From contig JADLSH010000236.1 in the NCBI GenBank assembly GCA_016169945.1, forward strand, positions 2,404,001 through 2,468,000: 64,000 bases of DNA, read 5' to 3'. The stretch is from Trachythela sp. YZ-2020 (taxonomy: Eukaryota > Cnidaria > Anthozoa > Malacalcyonacea > Clavulariidae). The notes under the pieces are model-generated. The model was not told where the DNA came from. It ran no database searches and saw only the letters and a list, made by a program, of their open reading frames with translations. Positions 35,101 through 50,100 of the stretch are shown piece after piece (within the stretch, counting starts at the first letter, position 1; each line of letters begins with the position of its first letter). Position numbers and translations under genes: made by a program.

Positions 35101-38100
35101 TCAGATCTGGAGAAGAAGATGAAACGGTCATTTTTGAAGAAAGAGCAAAACTATTTCGTTTTCAGGATGGTGAGTGGAAAGAACGCGGTTTAGGAAATCT
35201 CAAGTTGTTATGGAACAAAACTTCTGGTCAAGCAAGGATCTTAATGCGACGTGAAAAAGTTCTCAAGATATGTGCGAATCATTTTCTTACTCAAGATATG
35301 ACATTGAAAGCTGGTAAAGGGTCAGATAGGTCTTGGGTTTGGAACACGCTGGCTGACGTATCTGATGATGAAACTAAACCTGAACAGTTTGCAGCCAAAT
35401 TTCAAACGAAAGAAATTGCAGAGAAGTATAAAGCAAAATTTGAAGAACTACAGCAAAGGAAAGCTTCTCATGAGCCAGAGTCACCAGCAGTCTCTCCATT
35501 TGCAGCTAATCCTTTAGCGACAAGACCCACTCCAGATCACATGAAGATGCCAGTTTTATCTTCAAACTTACCGTATTTATCTTCTACACCGAATAAACCC
35601 AGTGCGGGAATGATCCCAACAATGCCCGGCATTGATTCGAACGAAGATTGTGGTCGATCAACAGGATCTTCAGTGGAAACACCATTTTCATTTACCACCA
35701 TCGCTGGACCAAGTCAAAAGAATGGTGGTGTGTCTGACACGACGAATTTCTGGAACCAACCTCAGCTATTTCCTGGAAGTCCTAACATGCCTTACTTTCA
35801 GTCATACAAACCTTCAGACAAAAGTAAAGAACCACAACCTTTTCAAACATCTGATCTTGGCTCTGAACAAACGTCAGCTCCAGCTTTTCCACCTAACGGT
35901 TTAACATCGTCCTCACATCCACAAAATACATTTTCTTTTACCTTTGCAAACAAGCCAGAGGCTTCAGTATCTGGTTCTCTTGAAAATGAGAGGGTTTCAT
36001 TAACTCCTGGATTTAACGATACTGCTAATAAAAAAGAAGAAAGCAGCGAAATTTCTAAGAATGGGGGTATCTTTGGTGACGCTTCCGAGAAAGGAGGTTT
36101 ATCTTTCCAAGATTTGACTTCAAACAATGGAGCTGGAAATGCGTTTACACCACCTGCCACTGGTGGAACAGGTTTTACTGGTTTTGGAAAACCGATATTC
36201 TCTGTTCCAGACAACGAACGAGAGCAAGAAGACGATATCGAAAACGAGGCAAATATTGATTTTAAACCAATCATTTCACTTCCGCTTATGAAGAATCAAG
36301 CAACTGGAGAGGAGAGTGAGCTGACCAAGTTCAACGAAAGAGCCAAACTATTCAGATTTGATCCAGCGAGCAAAGAATGGAAAGAACGAGGTTTAGGTGA
36401 AATCAAACTGTTATACGATCCTTCTTCTGGTAAATCTCGTGTAGTTATGAGACGTGAGCAAGTACACAAACTTTGTGCTAATCATTTTATACTCCCAAGT
36501 ATGAAGTTAAAAGCAAATACAACATCAAACCGTTCATGGTTATGGTATACACATGCTGATGTGTCGGCCGGGGAACCCAAAGCTGAACAACTTGCCGTCA
36601 AATTTAAACAAGAAGAAACTGCATCGGAATTTAAGAAAGTGTTTGAAGAACTTCAGTCTATTTCTCCCACATCTAAAGCCAGCGACCCCGACGCTGACCA
36701 AGACACATCTACTAACGTGTCAGCACCTTCTCAATTCAACAACGATCTTCAATTCCAACCTCCCACTGGTTCCTGGGCATGTGATACATGCTTGGTTCAA
36801 AATTCTCAGCAAAGTACACAATGTGTTGCATGCCAAGCACCTAAACCTGGTTTGTCAAAACAACTACCTAGCAGTCAGTTTTCGTTCGCTCCGCCAGGTT
36901 TCTCTTTTGGATCACAAGCACCGAAAGATAAAGTTCCACAGAGCGACACTCCAAAACCTGGTCTTAATTCAGGATTTTCGTTCGGTAGTGACAAAACTTT
37001 GCCGAACGAATTTACCTTTGGTGAACAAAAAGCTGACAAACCGCCATTTACATTTTCATTCCCGAAATCAAACAACGTTGCCAGCGAAAGAGACCCAACT
37101 TCAAGTACACCATCTTTCCAGACTACTCCGGCATCTCAAGATACAACCACTGAAAATACTAAATTTGTTTCCCTGATTTCTGAGGAAGCAGTCCAGGAGA
37201 CTTCTTTGAAAGGCTTGCTTACTCAATCTAGTTTACCTTCAAACAATCTAAAATTAGCATTTCAACCTCCTGAAGGATCATGGGAATGTGACACGTGTCT
37301 TGTTCGAAATACTCCTGATTCGAATGTTTGTGTCGCGTGTCAGACTCCAAAACCAGGAACACAGCCAGCAGTTAGTAATTCTGGGTTTAATTTCAACGCT
37401 GGTACATTATCTGGCTTTAGTTTTGGTCCAAGTGATGGTAGTAAAGATTCAATCAATGGAACTGGTTTTAGTTTTGCTGCTCAAGATGCAAGAAAAGATC
37501 AAAACAGTGGAACTGGATTTAGTTTTGGCCCTAGTGATGAAAGTAAAAGCCAAACTCAAGGAACTGGTTTTAGTTTTGGTGCTCAAGATGCAAGCAAAGA
37601 TACAGGCAAAGAAGGTAGTTTTAGTTTTGGTTCAAGTGATGCGGGCAAAGAACCGGCAGTTAGCAACAATCTAAAGTTAGCATTCCAACCTGCTGAAGGA
37701 TCATGGGAATGTGACACGTGTCTAGTTCGAAATACATCAGAAGCACGTGCTTGTGTCGCATGTCAGACATCTAGACCTGGAGCACAACCAGCATCTGCAG
37801 TTACCAACACTGGGTTTAATTTCAACACTGGTACATCATCTGGTTTTAGTTTCGGTCCGAGTGATGGTAGTAAAGATTCAACCCAAGGAACTGGCTTTAG
37901 TGTTGGCCCTACAGATGGAAGCAAAGATACAAGCAAAGAACGTGGTTTTAGTTTTGGTTCAAGTGATGGAAGTAAAGCTCCTGTTTCAGGTTTTAGTATT
38001 GACCCTCAAGATGGAAGTAAAGATCCAACGAAAGGACCTAACTTTAGTTTTGTTCCGAGTGATGGAAGCAATGGAAGTGGCTTTAGTTTTGGTGATAATA

Positions 38101-41100
38101 ATGCAACTAAAGCTCCAGCAGTTATCAACGATCTGAAGTTAGCATTCCAACCTGCTGAAGGATCATGGGAATGTGACACGTGTCTAGTTCGAAATACTTC
38201 TGGGTCCAGTGCTTGTGTCGCGTGTCAGACTCCAAAACCTGGAACAAAGCAGGCATTTAGCAACCCTGCAATTACAAATTTCAACACTGGTACATCATCT
38301 GGGTTTAGTTTTGGTCCTAAAGATCCAACAAAAGGAACTGGCTTTACGTTTGGTCCTCCAGTTGTAAGCAAAGATCAAACTAGTGGACCTGGCTTCACTT
38401 TTGGCCCAAGCGATACAAGCAAAGCAAGTGGCTTTAGTTTTGGCCATCAAGATGCAACAAAAGATCCAACAAAAGATCCAACAAAAGGCCCTAACTTTAG
38501 TTTTGTTCCTGATGATACAAGTAAAAACCAAACTCAAAGAACTGGTTTTAGTTTTGGCCCTAGCGACGAAAGTAAAGATACAGCGAACAAAGACCCAACG
38601 AAAACAACTGGTTTTAATTTTGGTCCCATCGACGCAAATAAAGATCAAAGTAGTGAAACTGGTTTCACGTTTGTTCCCAGTGATGCAAATAAAGATTCGA
38701 GCAAAGAAACAGGGTTTAGTTTTGGTCCTAGCGATTCAAGCAAAGACTTTAATATTGATCCTAAGTTGAGAAGTAAGGATCTCGAATCTAGTGCAAGCTT
38801 ATCTAGTAACGCAGCGAATGTAGAGCCAACTAAAGCTTTTGATGAAGATTATTCGGACAGTGAGGAAACAGAGTCAGATTCTGAAGCGTCTGAAGAATTT
38901 CCCACCAACTCTTATGAATCAAGAAGAGAAGACAGCTCTCTAAAATTACCTACTCCAAGTACTTCAAATAATCTATCTGAGAAGGACCTTCAATTAATTT
39001 TCAAACACCCAGAAGGCTCATGGGAATGTGAAACATGTTCAATACAAAATGGTGCAGATGTAGTGAAATGTGTGGCGTGTGAAACACCCAAGCCTAGCGT
39101 CGATGTATCTGGAGAAATTCCTCAAAATATTGGTTCTGGCAAAGGTGCTGACAGTAGTGGTTTTTCCTTTAAAGACAATTCATCCAACCCCGCGACATTT
39201 GCTACTGACTTGGCCAGCAAGAAGGTGGAGCCGACAGGTTTTAATTTTGCAAGTGACAAAACGTCAACCGATCAAGGCTTTAGCTTTGGTACGCCAGCTT
39301 CAAGTCAACCGTATTCAAGCACTGGTGATGCTGTTCAGCCCACAAATACTGCTGAAGTTCCAGTGCAAGATAAAACTGAAGCATCATCTTCTGTCAATGT
39401 TCAACCACAATCTGCTCCTGAAGATCTGAAACAGAAATTTCAAGCACCTGAAGGTTCGTGGGACTGTGATGTTTGTATGGTAAGAAATAAGAAGCAAAGC
39501 AACAGTTGTGTGGCTTGTCAGACTCCTAAACCTGGACATACAAAACCATCTTCTAACACATTTACATTTGCTCAATCTTTTCCTGCGCAAGGGGGATTTA
39601 GTTCTCCAGCTACAACAGGATTTCAATTTGGTGACAATACAAATAAAGCAGCGTCTGGGAAAGAAGGGAATACAGAGTTTGATGCACGACAGAGTGATGG
39701 GTTCACCTTTGGAAAAGCTTCAAGCGGAGGGTTCACGTTTGGAAATGGTCCAAAAGATAGCCAGCAATCTGGATTTAACTTCAATGCACCAACAAGCGAG
39801 AACGCGGGTAAAGATGAAAAACCTGGCTCTAAGTTTGGTGCTTCAAATGGAGAAAGTAGCAAACCTGTTTTAAGCTTTGGTAGCTTGGGCAACCAGGATG
39901 CCAGTAAAGGATTTAGCTTTGGGTCTACAGCAAGTGGCCAAACGAAGTCTGGGTTTACCTTTGTTGATATAAGTAAAGGAGATAGCTTGCAATTAGAAAA
40001 CCAGAAACCAATAGACAAGTCCATTGCAAACAAGAAAGCAGAAGTTGATTCGAAGAGCCATAAACCTGCAGACACCACAAACCTTTTAACCCAAGGCGCT
40101 TTTACATTCCGTTTGGATATTCGAAACGAACCAACAATGACATCACCAAGCAATAAAGATCTGAATGTTAGCGAGGATAACCCCGAGGTAGAAGATGAAC
40201 GTGTTGTATTTAAACCAATTGTTTCTCTCCCAAGTCAAGTGAACGAAAAGACAGATGAAGAACATAAGACAATATTATTCAGTAGTCATGCTAAACTATA
40301 CCGCTTCACTCAAACTACTTGGAAAGAACGTGGTGCAGGAGAGATTAAAGTCTTGTATGATCCAAGTCGAAAACGTGGACGTATCATTATGAGACGTGAT
40401 CAAGTTCATATTTTATGTGCCAACCATTTTATATCTAAAGATATGGAACTCAAACCACAAGGTTCATCTGGCAAATCCTGGGTGTGGCATGTCCAGGGTG
40501 ATTTTGCTGATAACGAGGTGAAGGAACAGTTATTTGCCGTTAAATTTAGAGATGCCGACACTTCCTTGGCTTTTAAACATGCTTTTGAAGAATGTTTAGA
40601 TACGAAAGTCAGCTTACTGGACGAGGTTTCTGTTGAAGATGAAGTGATCGTGGTTTATGAGGTTTCGGCGACAGAAGAACAACGTGCTCGAGCTGCAAAG
40701 TTCTTGTTACCTCCAAACTTTTACGTTTATGAAAACCAGAATGAAGCCGCTCCTGAGGAATATGAAATAGAGCAAGATGTTCAGGAAACGTAAGCCACAA
40801 TTATTTTTATATAACTTTTTGTAGGTACGTTCACACTGCGATTTATCGGGCCGATTTTTTTATCTACTTTTATGATATTTGAAAAATACAATGTAAACGT
40901 CATCTGACGAAATCGCTAGCTGAAACTACCCGTCATTGACATTCAGCAAAACCTGAAATCGTCCCGATAAATCGTAGTTCCTCATCGATATTCCTCGATA
41001 TTCCTCATCGATTGACGGTGTCCGAATTTTGATTTTCGATTTAGGGGGCAACGTACAAGCAATTCTTTACTGTTATGTATGCATGTGTCTGTAAACACGA

Positions 41101-44100
41101 TAACTAAAAAAATATCAAACATTTTGATACGGAATTTTGTGCAACTAGTGGACATAGGCCAAGGACAAATTTGTTAAATTTTGGTTAAATTTTGGTTAAA
41201 TTTTGGTTAAGTTTGGAAGATGTCTCTGAGTGCCCTCTAGTTATTATTATTTACACAATTGTGCAGTCATGGACCAACGACTGAGCATTAACTTTTGAAT
41301 AAATTAAAGCTAGGTACGTCCACACTAATCCCCGTTTTCATGGCGGTTTCAGATTGTTCTCCATCCGCAAGGGAATATAAAACAATAGCCCAGTTTTCTG
41401 AAATCATACAATAACGCCACGAAAACGGATTAGTGTGAACGTTGCCTTGTGGAATTTTTCGTTGTGTTTTGCTTTAGTTTCGCTTGGCAGCTCACAACAC
41501 AAAGATACACAACGCACGAGGACTTTAGAATCCCGGTAAAGTCCGACGTCGAGTATTTGTCGAGCCAGTTCCTGGTCCAATAGTACGATTCGTACTTGTT
41601 TGGTAAATTACTGCATGAACGGTTTCCCTAAAATGATCCTTTAACCAACTTCTCAGAGACTAATTCTGACTTGTCATATTGCAGATCATCGGCTGTCTCC
41701 ACACAAGTAGCTTATGAACCGGTACCTAATCCCCAGTCCTTTATCTTTGGCTCGGATGATATTACATCTCTGTCATTCAACGCTCTTGCCAGTGGCCTGG
41801 GAACAAATCCCGCCTTTGGGAAATCCTCTTCAAATAAAGAATTTACTGGAGCGGGTTCACAGTTGTTTAATCAAAAGAACAACCAAGACCTTGGAGACGG
41901 CGATCCAGAACGTGAATTCAGCGGTATTGATTTCAAACCAATTGTCCAACTTGACAAGATTGACCAGTCAAGTGGTGAAGAAAATGAAGACGTCATTTAC
42001 TGTCAACGTACGAAATTATATCGTTATGATAAAGATACTTCTCAATGGAAAGAACGAGGTGTTGGAAATTTAAAACTTCTCAAACATAAAATAACTGGAC
42101 AAGTTCGAGTGTTGATGAGACGAGATCAGGTTTTCAAAATATGTGCTAATCATTTCTTGACCGTTGATATGGAACTGAAAGCAAACGCAGGTTCAGATCG
42201 TTCATGGGTGTGGCACGCTACTGGTGACATATCTGACGGAGAGTCGAAAGTTGAACAACTTGCAGTTAGATTTAAGAATGCTGTAATTGCGCAGGAATTT
42301 AAAGAAAAGTTTGATATGTGTAAAGAAGAACTTTTGAATGCAAGTGAAAGAAGAAATGACAATCTTGATGAAGATAATCAAGAGCCTGTTGGCTCTTTGA
42401 GATTGAAAGACGCAGACGAACACAGCTTAAATGTAGATTCAATTTTCAAGAATGATGCCTTATATACAGCTCCAAAGACAGAAGAAGTCAAAGCTCCCAG
42501 TACAGAAGAAGTCGAACGTATTACGTCACTCCATGATGACACATTGAGTTATGAGGAATCTCCGTGCAATGTAGGAGATAATGAAACCGAGAAGCAAAGT
42601 AGTGCAGATGATAAAGAAGAACAACTTAGCTCTGAGGCTACACATTCTCCTAGTGAAACATCCAGTACCTTAGCCAATGACCTCTCTCCAAGCATGTCAA
42701 ATGACACGGAGGAGCAAAAGGTGTGCACAAATAGTGAAAGAGAACAGTTACTTGCCGGACTAAAGCCTTTACCCCTCAGTAACACTAGTAAGACACCATC
42801 AAAAGATACACCATACGAACAAGCCAAGGGATCTTCAAGTAGTCAACGTAAAACAAGAACTCCCAGTTCTTCAACTAAATCTCCTCCAAGGGAAATTCTT
42901 AGCAGCATCGATCAAGAAAGTCCAAGTTCTGAACCGGTTATGAGAGTGAACTTTAATTTTCATTCTATTGTCGCAGGTAAAGCAATATATACCGGTCTAG
43001 AGGAAGAAACTATCAGCCCTCCAAAGACAGTTGATGGTGGAGATAAAACTGAAGTAGTTAAAGAACTCTTCCCTGGCACAGAAGAGACTGTTAGTGAAAG
43101 AGAACGTGCAGTCGAGAAAGAAGACAAAGAAGCCAATGATGGTGTAGAGTCAAATTCAGTTGTGGACGGTGGTGAATCTGTTTTCAAATTTGGATCAAAC
43201 GATATTTCTACATTATCATTTGCCTCTCTTGTTAGCCAATCTTGTGGCTTCACCAGTAAACCCGGCGAAAATAAAGCATTTCTTGGCAGTGGTGAACAGT
43301 TATTTAGTTCAAATGATGAAAATGATCCTGAAAGACAAGTTGAAGTAACTGATTTCAAACCTATTGTTTCATTACCTGACATTATTGAACAGAAAACTGG
43401 AGAAGAGAATGAGACTGTTCTTTACACTCATCGTGCTAAATTATTTCGATATGACGTGGATACAAAACAATGGAAGGAACGTGGTGTTGGAGATATCAAA
43501 ATTTTATTTCATAATGAAACAAAGCGATGTCGAGTAGTGATGAGAAGAGAGCAGATTCACAAACTTTGTGCCAATCATTATATAACACGTGGTATGGAAC
43601 TGAAGGAGAATGAAGGATCAGATCTAACTTGGATTTGGTCAGTAGACGCAGACTTTGCAGATGGTGTGGCAAAGAACGAACTTCTCGCAGTTCGATTTAA
43701 ATATCGTGAAGATGCTGTGATGTTTCGTGATAAATTTATTGAATGTCAAGAAGTTGAGAAGAATGAAATGAAAGCAAGTGAAGTGAATGTTGAAGAAAAA
43801 CCAAGTGACGATGATGATGTTGTAATTATCTTTGAGAAAGTTCCATCCACAGAACAGAAGGAGCGAGCACGACTTTACCAATTACCACAAACATTTCATT
43901 GTTTCGAACAAGATCCAAGAGACGAAGTTGAAAAGACTTGTGATGAAGTTGATGCAGTAGACGTTACTACAAAATCTGAAGAAAGGTAATTCTGTGATTT
44001 TATTGTTTTTTTTGTAGCAACTGAACTTGAAGATGTACAGTAGCAACGATTGTGATTTCATTTGCTAATTTATCAAAGTGGACCAGTCTCAAATTAACTG

Positions 44101-47100
44101 TAAATGCTAATTGTAGTCTGGTCGTGAACTGATTGTAACAGTCAATTTGTGAAACCGTTTATATTACGGAAAAATCATAAAACTTAGCCTTTCAATAGCA
44201 ACTCGGTCACATGCAGAATCACGCAATATTTTGTAGAGGGGTTTGATTGCGTATTTTCGTCGTTTACCTGCGGATCAGGCTAACCTTTCAACTTTATTCT
44301 GATCTGAAAGTTAATCCTTATCCTCTTAATCTTAATCTTAAGCTAAATCCTGAATCTAATCCTAACCCTTCCCTATTCTAAACATACAGTAACCATAATT
44401 CAAACCGTACACTTTAATTATTCTAAATTCTTGGGCAAAATACCTAGGTCTTAACATAAACAATGACCTTAAGTGGAAAACACATATTTCTGAGGTTGTA
44501 CGGAAGGTGTCTACTAGACTATATTTCCTTAAACAACTAAAACGTGCAGGCCTTGTATTCCGCGAGCTACGACTATTCTATTTGACCTGCATCCGTCCTC
44601 TGACAGAATATGCCTGCCCAGTGTTCCATAATTCCCTACCTACGTACTTATCTGACGATCTCGAGAAGCTGCAGAAACGAGCACTTCGTATCATCTTTCC
44701 TCATTTGTCCTACCAGAATGCGCTGCAGGAAGCCGACCTTGATGCATTATATAATAGAAGAGAAATTCTCACCAAAGACCTTTTCAATAAAATTACACAA
44801 GATCCATCGCATAAGCTACATGCACTACTGCCAGAGAAAAATCAGACTAACGTAAACTTGAGGAAGAAACGGATGTTTCAAGACTCGGAAGATTTCGGAA
44901 GAGCTTTTTACCAACAAATGTTAATAACAAATATTTGGATAATTAATACTTTTCTTAATATATTTAGAGTATATAGTAAAATTCTTATTTATAATGTAAA
45001 ATAGTTATGAATTTTTATATTTCGAATCCAACTTGGTATAATTATATAGTACATTTCCTAATTTATTTGATTAATTGTCATGTAGTTCGAATATAATTCA
45101 GCTGATTTGTAAGAGGCTGCAAATTTTTGAACTTAATAAAAATCTATCTATCTATCTAACCGCTGACAAACCCGCTCTCTCCCTTAACCATAATTCTGAC
45201 ATATTCAGTGATGAACGTTCCGTCGGATATACTAAAGTAGCTTCTAACATTGAATGTTACTGTACACTCAATTTTGGCCGGAATCGAAATTAACATATAC
45301 AGTACAATAAATTTATGAAAGAGATCGGGTTGGCTAAGTGCACTAAATGATGGCGTGAATATAGATAACAAACTTTGGTTTGGAAGGTTGGTAAACTTTC
45401 AAGCCACGCATCATTGTATGAAACTATCATGGGTTCAAAACTACGGCCAGCCGACGATTTCAAACAAAAAATATAAGAAACAAACTCCGAAGAATAAGGT
45501 CCTCTTGAAATTGAATATGTGAATTAAGGTGGCTCGATATAGTAATCACGAAATCCTTATGCAAGAATCGCGAAAATAGACTTTATTCTATAATTATGAA
45601 TAAACCCGCGTGACAATTTGTGCGTGCGGGAATATTAACGAAAGAACTTCCAAACTGACCTGACGTGAGCATTTGCTCGCGCCATCTCGCGCCATTGTGC
45701 GTGTTCTATAGCGTTTTAATGTCAATTGCTGACGTCATTAAAAAATTCCATTTTTGAAAAACAATGCGCTATATCTCATTATTTTGTCCGGTGACCTATG
45801 TTTAAATTTTGCATGCTGTATTGCACCGCAAAAATCTTTCATTATACCAAAAATAAAAAAATTCTGTAATGCCAAAAAAATTTTATTGAAGAAAACGACA
45901 TTTTTGCCTTTTTCAAAAAAATGGCATTATAGAATTTTTTTATATTTTGCTTATTGTTAGTCTGTCTTGCAAGTAAAATAATGCACGAAAAAAAATTGGG
46001 GGTCACCGTGCTTTTTTTCCAACTACACGAGGCAATAGGCTATTTTAGAGTTAATTTCATACGCGTATGCTGTCATAGCAACGAACTGTATGTTACTAAA
46101 ACTAACATAACTTGAAAGTAGAAACATCAAAATATATGAAAACCCCGATACCTGGTGAATAAGACCTAAAAATACGGAGTTTAAAAATTTCAAAATATTG
46201 TACGCTTGAATTTTTGAAAACTGTATCGAGCCACCTTAAAACAAGACAAGTAAATTTGTAAAATTTCAACTTCTTTCAACGTCATCATCAGACATGTAAT
46301 GGGTTCACTTACGTGAAAGTGGATCAACTTCAGTAAACGTGAACATAAACATAGAACAATACGTTTTTGTAACCTTTTAAAACCACGTTCAATTTTTGTG
46401 TTCAATCTTTCAAGACTTGCTTTTCAATTAATATCTTCGGTGCCTGTCTTTACCGTCCTGACCGAGATCTTTAATAAGAATTCGTACTTTGCTATTCGGT
46501 GTGGAATAGTAGTTACAATGTCGCGGCAGAAAAGTATTTTCAATACTTATGTCCATATATCCTTTTGATACTCTGCTCACTGTTTATATCGAAAATGTAT
46601 GTTTTTTCAGCATTCCAGAAAAAGAAGATAGCCCAGCAATATTTCAGTTTGGCTCGGAGGAAACATCGACGCTGTCATTTGCTGAGCTGGCTCAACATAC
46701 ATCAGGTTTTCCAAAGACAAGCGAGGGAACATGGAAAGGATTTCTTGGCAGTGGTGAACAGTTATTTGGTTCAAATGATGAAAATGATCCTGAAAGAGAA
46801 GTTGAAGGAACTGATTTTAAACCTATTGTTTCATTACCTGACATTATTGAACAGAAAACTGGAGAAGAAAATGAGACTGTTCTTTACACTCATCGTGCTA
46901 AATTATTTCGATATGACGTGGATACAAAACAATGGAAGGAACGTGGTGTTGGGGATATCAAAATTTTACTTCATAATGAAACAAAGCGATGTCGAGTAGT
47001 GATGAGAAGAGAGCAGATTCGCAAACTTTGTGCCAATCATTATATAACACGTGGTATGGAACTGAAGGAGAATGAAGGATCAGATCGAACTTGGATTTGG

Positions 47101-50100
47101 TCAGTAGACGCAGACTTTGCAGATGGTGTGGCAAAGAACGAACTTCTCGCAGTTCGATTTAAATATCGTGAAGATGCTGTGATGTTTCGTGATAAATTTA
47201 TTGAATGTCAAGAAGTTGAGAAGAATGAAATGAAAGCAAGTGAAGTGAATGTTGAAGAAAAACCAAGTGACGATGATGATGTTGTAATTATCTTTGAGAA
47301 AGTTCCATCCACAGAACAGAAGGAGCGAGCACGACTTTACCAATTACCACAAACATTTCATTGTTTCGAACAAGATCCAAGAGACGAAGTTGAAAAGACT
47401 TGTGATGAAGTTGATGCAGTAGACGTTACTACAAAATCTGAAGAAAGGTAATTCTGTGATTTTATTGTTTTTTTTGTAGCAACTGAACTTGAAGATGTAC
47501 AGTAGCAACGATTGTGATTTCATTTGCTAATTTATCAAAGTGGACCAGTCTCAAATTAACTGTAAATGCTAATTGTAGTCTGGTCGTGAACTGATTGTAA
47601 CAGTCAATTTGTGAAACCGTTTATATTACGGAAAAATCATAAAACTTAGCCTTTCAATAGCAACTCGGTCACATGCAGAATCACGCAATATTTTGTAGAG
47701 GGGTTTGATTGCGTATTTTCGTCGTTTACCTGCGGATCAGGCTAACCTTTCAACTTTATTCTGATCTGAAAGTTAATCCTTATCCTCTTAATCTTAAGCT
47801 AAATCCTGAATCTAATCCTAACCCTTCCCTATTCTAAACATACAGTAACCATAATTCAAACCGTACACTTTAATTATTCTAAATTCTTGGGCAAAATACC
47901 TAGGTCTTAACATAAACAATGACCTTAAGTGGAAAACACATATTTCTGAGGTTGTACGGAAGGTGTCTACTAGACTATATTTCCTTAAACAACTAAAACG
48001 TGCAGGCCTTGTATTCCGCGAGCTACGACTATTCTATTTGACCTGCATCCGTCCTCTGACAGAATATGCCTGCCCAGTGTTCCATAATTCCCTACCTACG
48101 TACTTATCTGACGATCTCGAGAAGCTGCAGAAACGAGCACTTCGTATCATCTTTCCTCATTTGTCCTACCAGAATGCGCTGCAGGAAGCCGACCTTGATA
48201 CATTATATAATAGAAGAGAAATTCTCACCAAAGACCTTTTCAATAAAATTACACAAGATCCATCGCATAAGCTACATGCACTACTGCCAGAGAAAAATCA
48301 GACTAACGTAAACTTGAGGAAGAAACGGATGTTTCAAGACTCGGAAGATTTCGGAAGAGCTTTTTACCAACAAATGTTAATAACAAATATTTGGATAATT
48401 AATACTTTTCTTAATATATTTAGAGTATATAGTAAAATTCTTATTTATAATGTAAAATAGTTATGAATTTTTATATTTCGAATCCAACTTGGTATAATTA
48501 TATAGTACATTTCCTAATTTATTTGATTAATTGTCATGTAGTTCGAATATAATTCAGCTGATTTGTAAGAGGCTGCAAATTTTTGAACTTAATAAAAATC
48601 TATCTATCTATCTAACCGCTGACAAACCCGCTCTCTCCCTTAACCATAATTCTGACATATTCAGTGATGAACGTTCCGCGGTCGGATATACTAAAGTAGC
48701 TTCTAACATTGAATGTTACTGTACACTCAATTTTGGCCGGAATCGAAATTAACATATACAGTACAATAAATTTATGAAAGAGATCGGGTTGGCTAAGTGC
48801 ACTAAATGATGGCGTGAATATAGATAACAAACTTTGGTTTGGAAGGTTGGTAAACTTTCAAGCCACGCATCATTGTATGAAACTATCATGGGTTCAAAAC
48901 TACGGCCAGCCGACGATTTCAAACAAAAAATATAAGAAACAAACTCCGAAGAATAAGGTCCTCTTGAAATTGAATATGTGAATTAAAACAAGACAAGTAA
49001 ATTTGTAAATTTTCAACTTCTTTCAACGTCATCATCAGACATGTAATGGGTTCACTTACGTGAAAGTGGATCAACTTCAGTAAACGTGAACATAAACATA
49101 GAACAATACGTTTTTGTAACCTTTTAAAACCACGTTCAATTTTTGTGTTCAATCTTTCAAAACTTGCTTTTCAATTAATATCTTCGGTGCCTGTCTTTAC
49201 CGTCCTGACCGAGATCTTTAATAAAAATTCGTACTTTGCTATTCGGTGTGGAATAGTAGTTACAATGTCGCGGCAGAAAAGTATTTTCAATACTTATGTC
49301 CATATATCCTTTTGATACTCTGCTCACTGTTTATATCGAAAATTTATGTTTTTTCAGCATTCCAGAAAAAGAAGATAGCCCAGCAATATTTCAGTTTGGC
49401 TCGGAGGAAACATCGACGCTGTCATTTGCTGAGCTGGCTCAACAGACATCAAGTTTTCCAAAGACAAGCGAGGGAACATGGAAAGGATTTCTTGGCAGTG
49501 GTGAACAGTTATTTGGTTCAAATGATGAAAATGATCCTGAAAGAGAAGTTGAAGTAACTGATTTCAAACCTATTGTTTCATTACCTGACATTATTGAACA
49601 GAAAACTGGAGAAGAAAATGAGACTGTTCTTTACACTCATCGTGCTAAATTATTTCGATATGACGTGGATACAAAACAATGGAAGGAACGTGGTGTTGGG
49701 GATATCAAAATTTTACTTCATAATGAAACAAAGCGATGTCGAGTAGTGATGAGAAGAGGGCAGATTCACAAACTTTGTGCCAATCATTATATAACACGTG
49801 GTATGGAACTGAAGGAGAATGAAGGATCAGATCTAACTTGGATTTGGTCAGTAGACGCAGACTTTGCAGATGGTGTGGCAAAGAACGAACTTCTCGCAGT
49901 TCGATTTAAATATCGTGAAGATGCTGTGATGTTTCGTGATAAATTTATTGAATGTCAAGAAGTTGAGAAGAATGAAATGAAAGCAAGTGAAGTGAATGTT
50001 GAAGAAAAACCAAGTGACGATGATGATGTTGTAATTATCTTTGAGAAAGTTCCATCCACAGAACAGAAGGAGCGAGCACGACTTTACCAATTACCACAAA

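Noticed and set aside
38295..43881. Minus-strand and shifted plus-strand frames across the RanBP2-like exons (for example 38295-38648, 39623-40153, 43639-43881)
   Set aside because: Shadows of strongly conserved coding frames; no domain or splice support.
46549..47451. Separate small genes starting MSIYPFDTLL at 46549, 49296 and 52044
   Set aside because: The Met and following residues lie upstream of the TTTTTTCAG acceptor. Phase and homology show that these are internal RanBP2-like exons.
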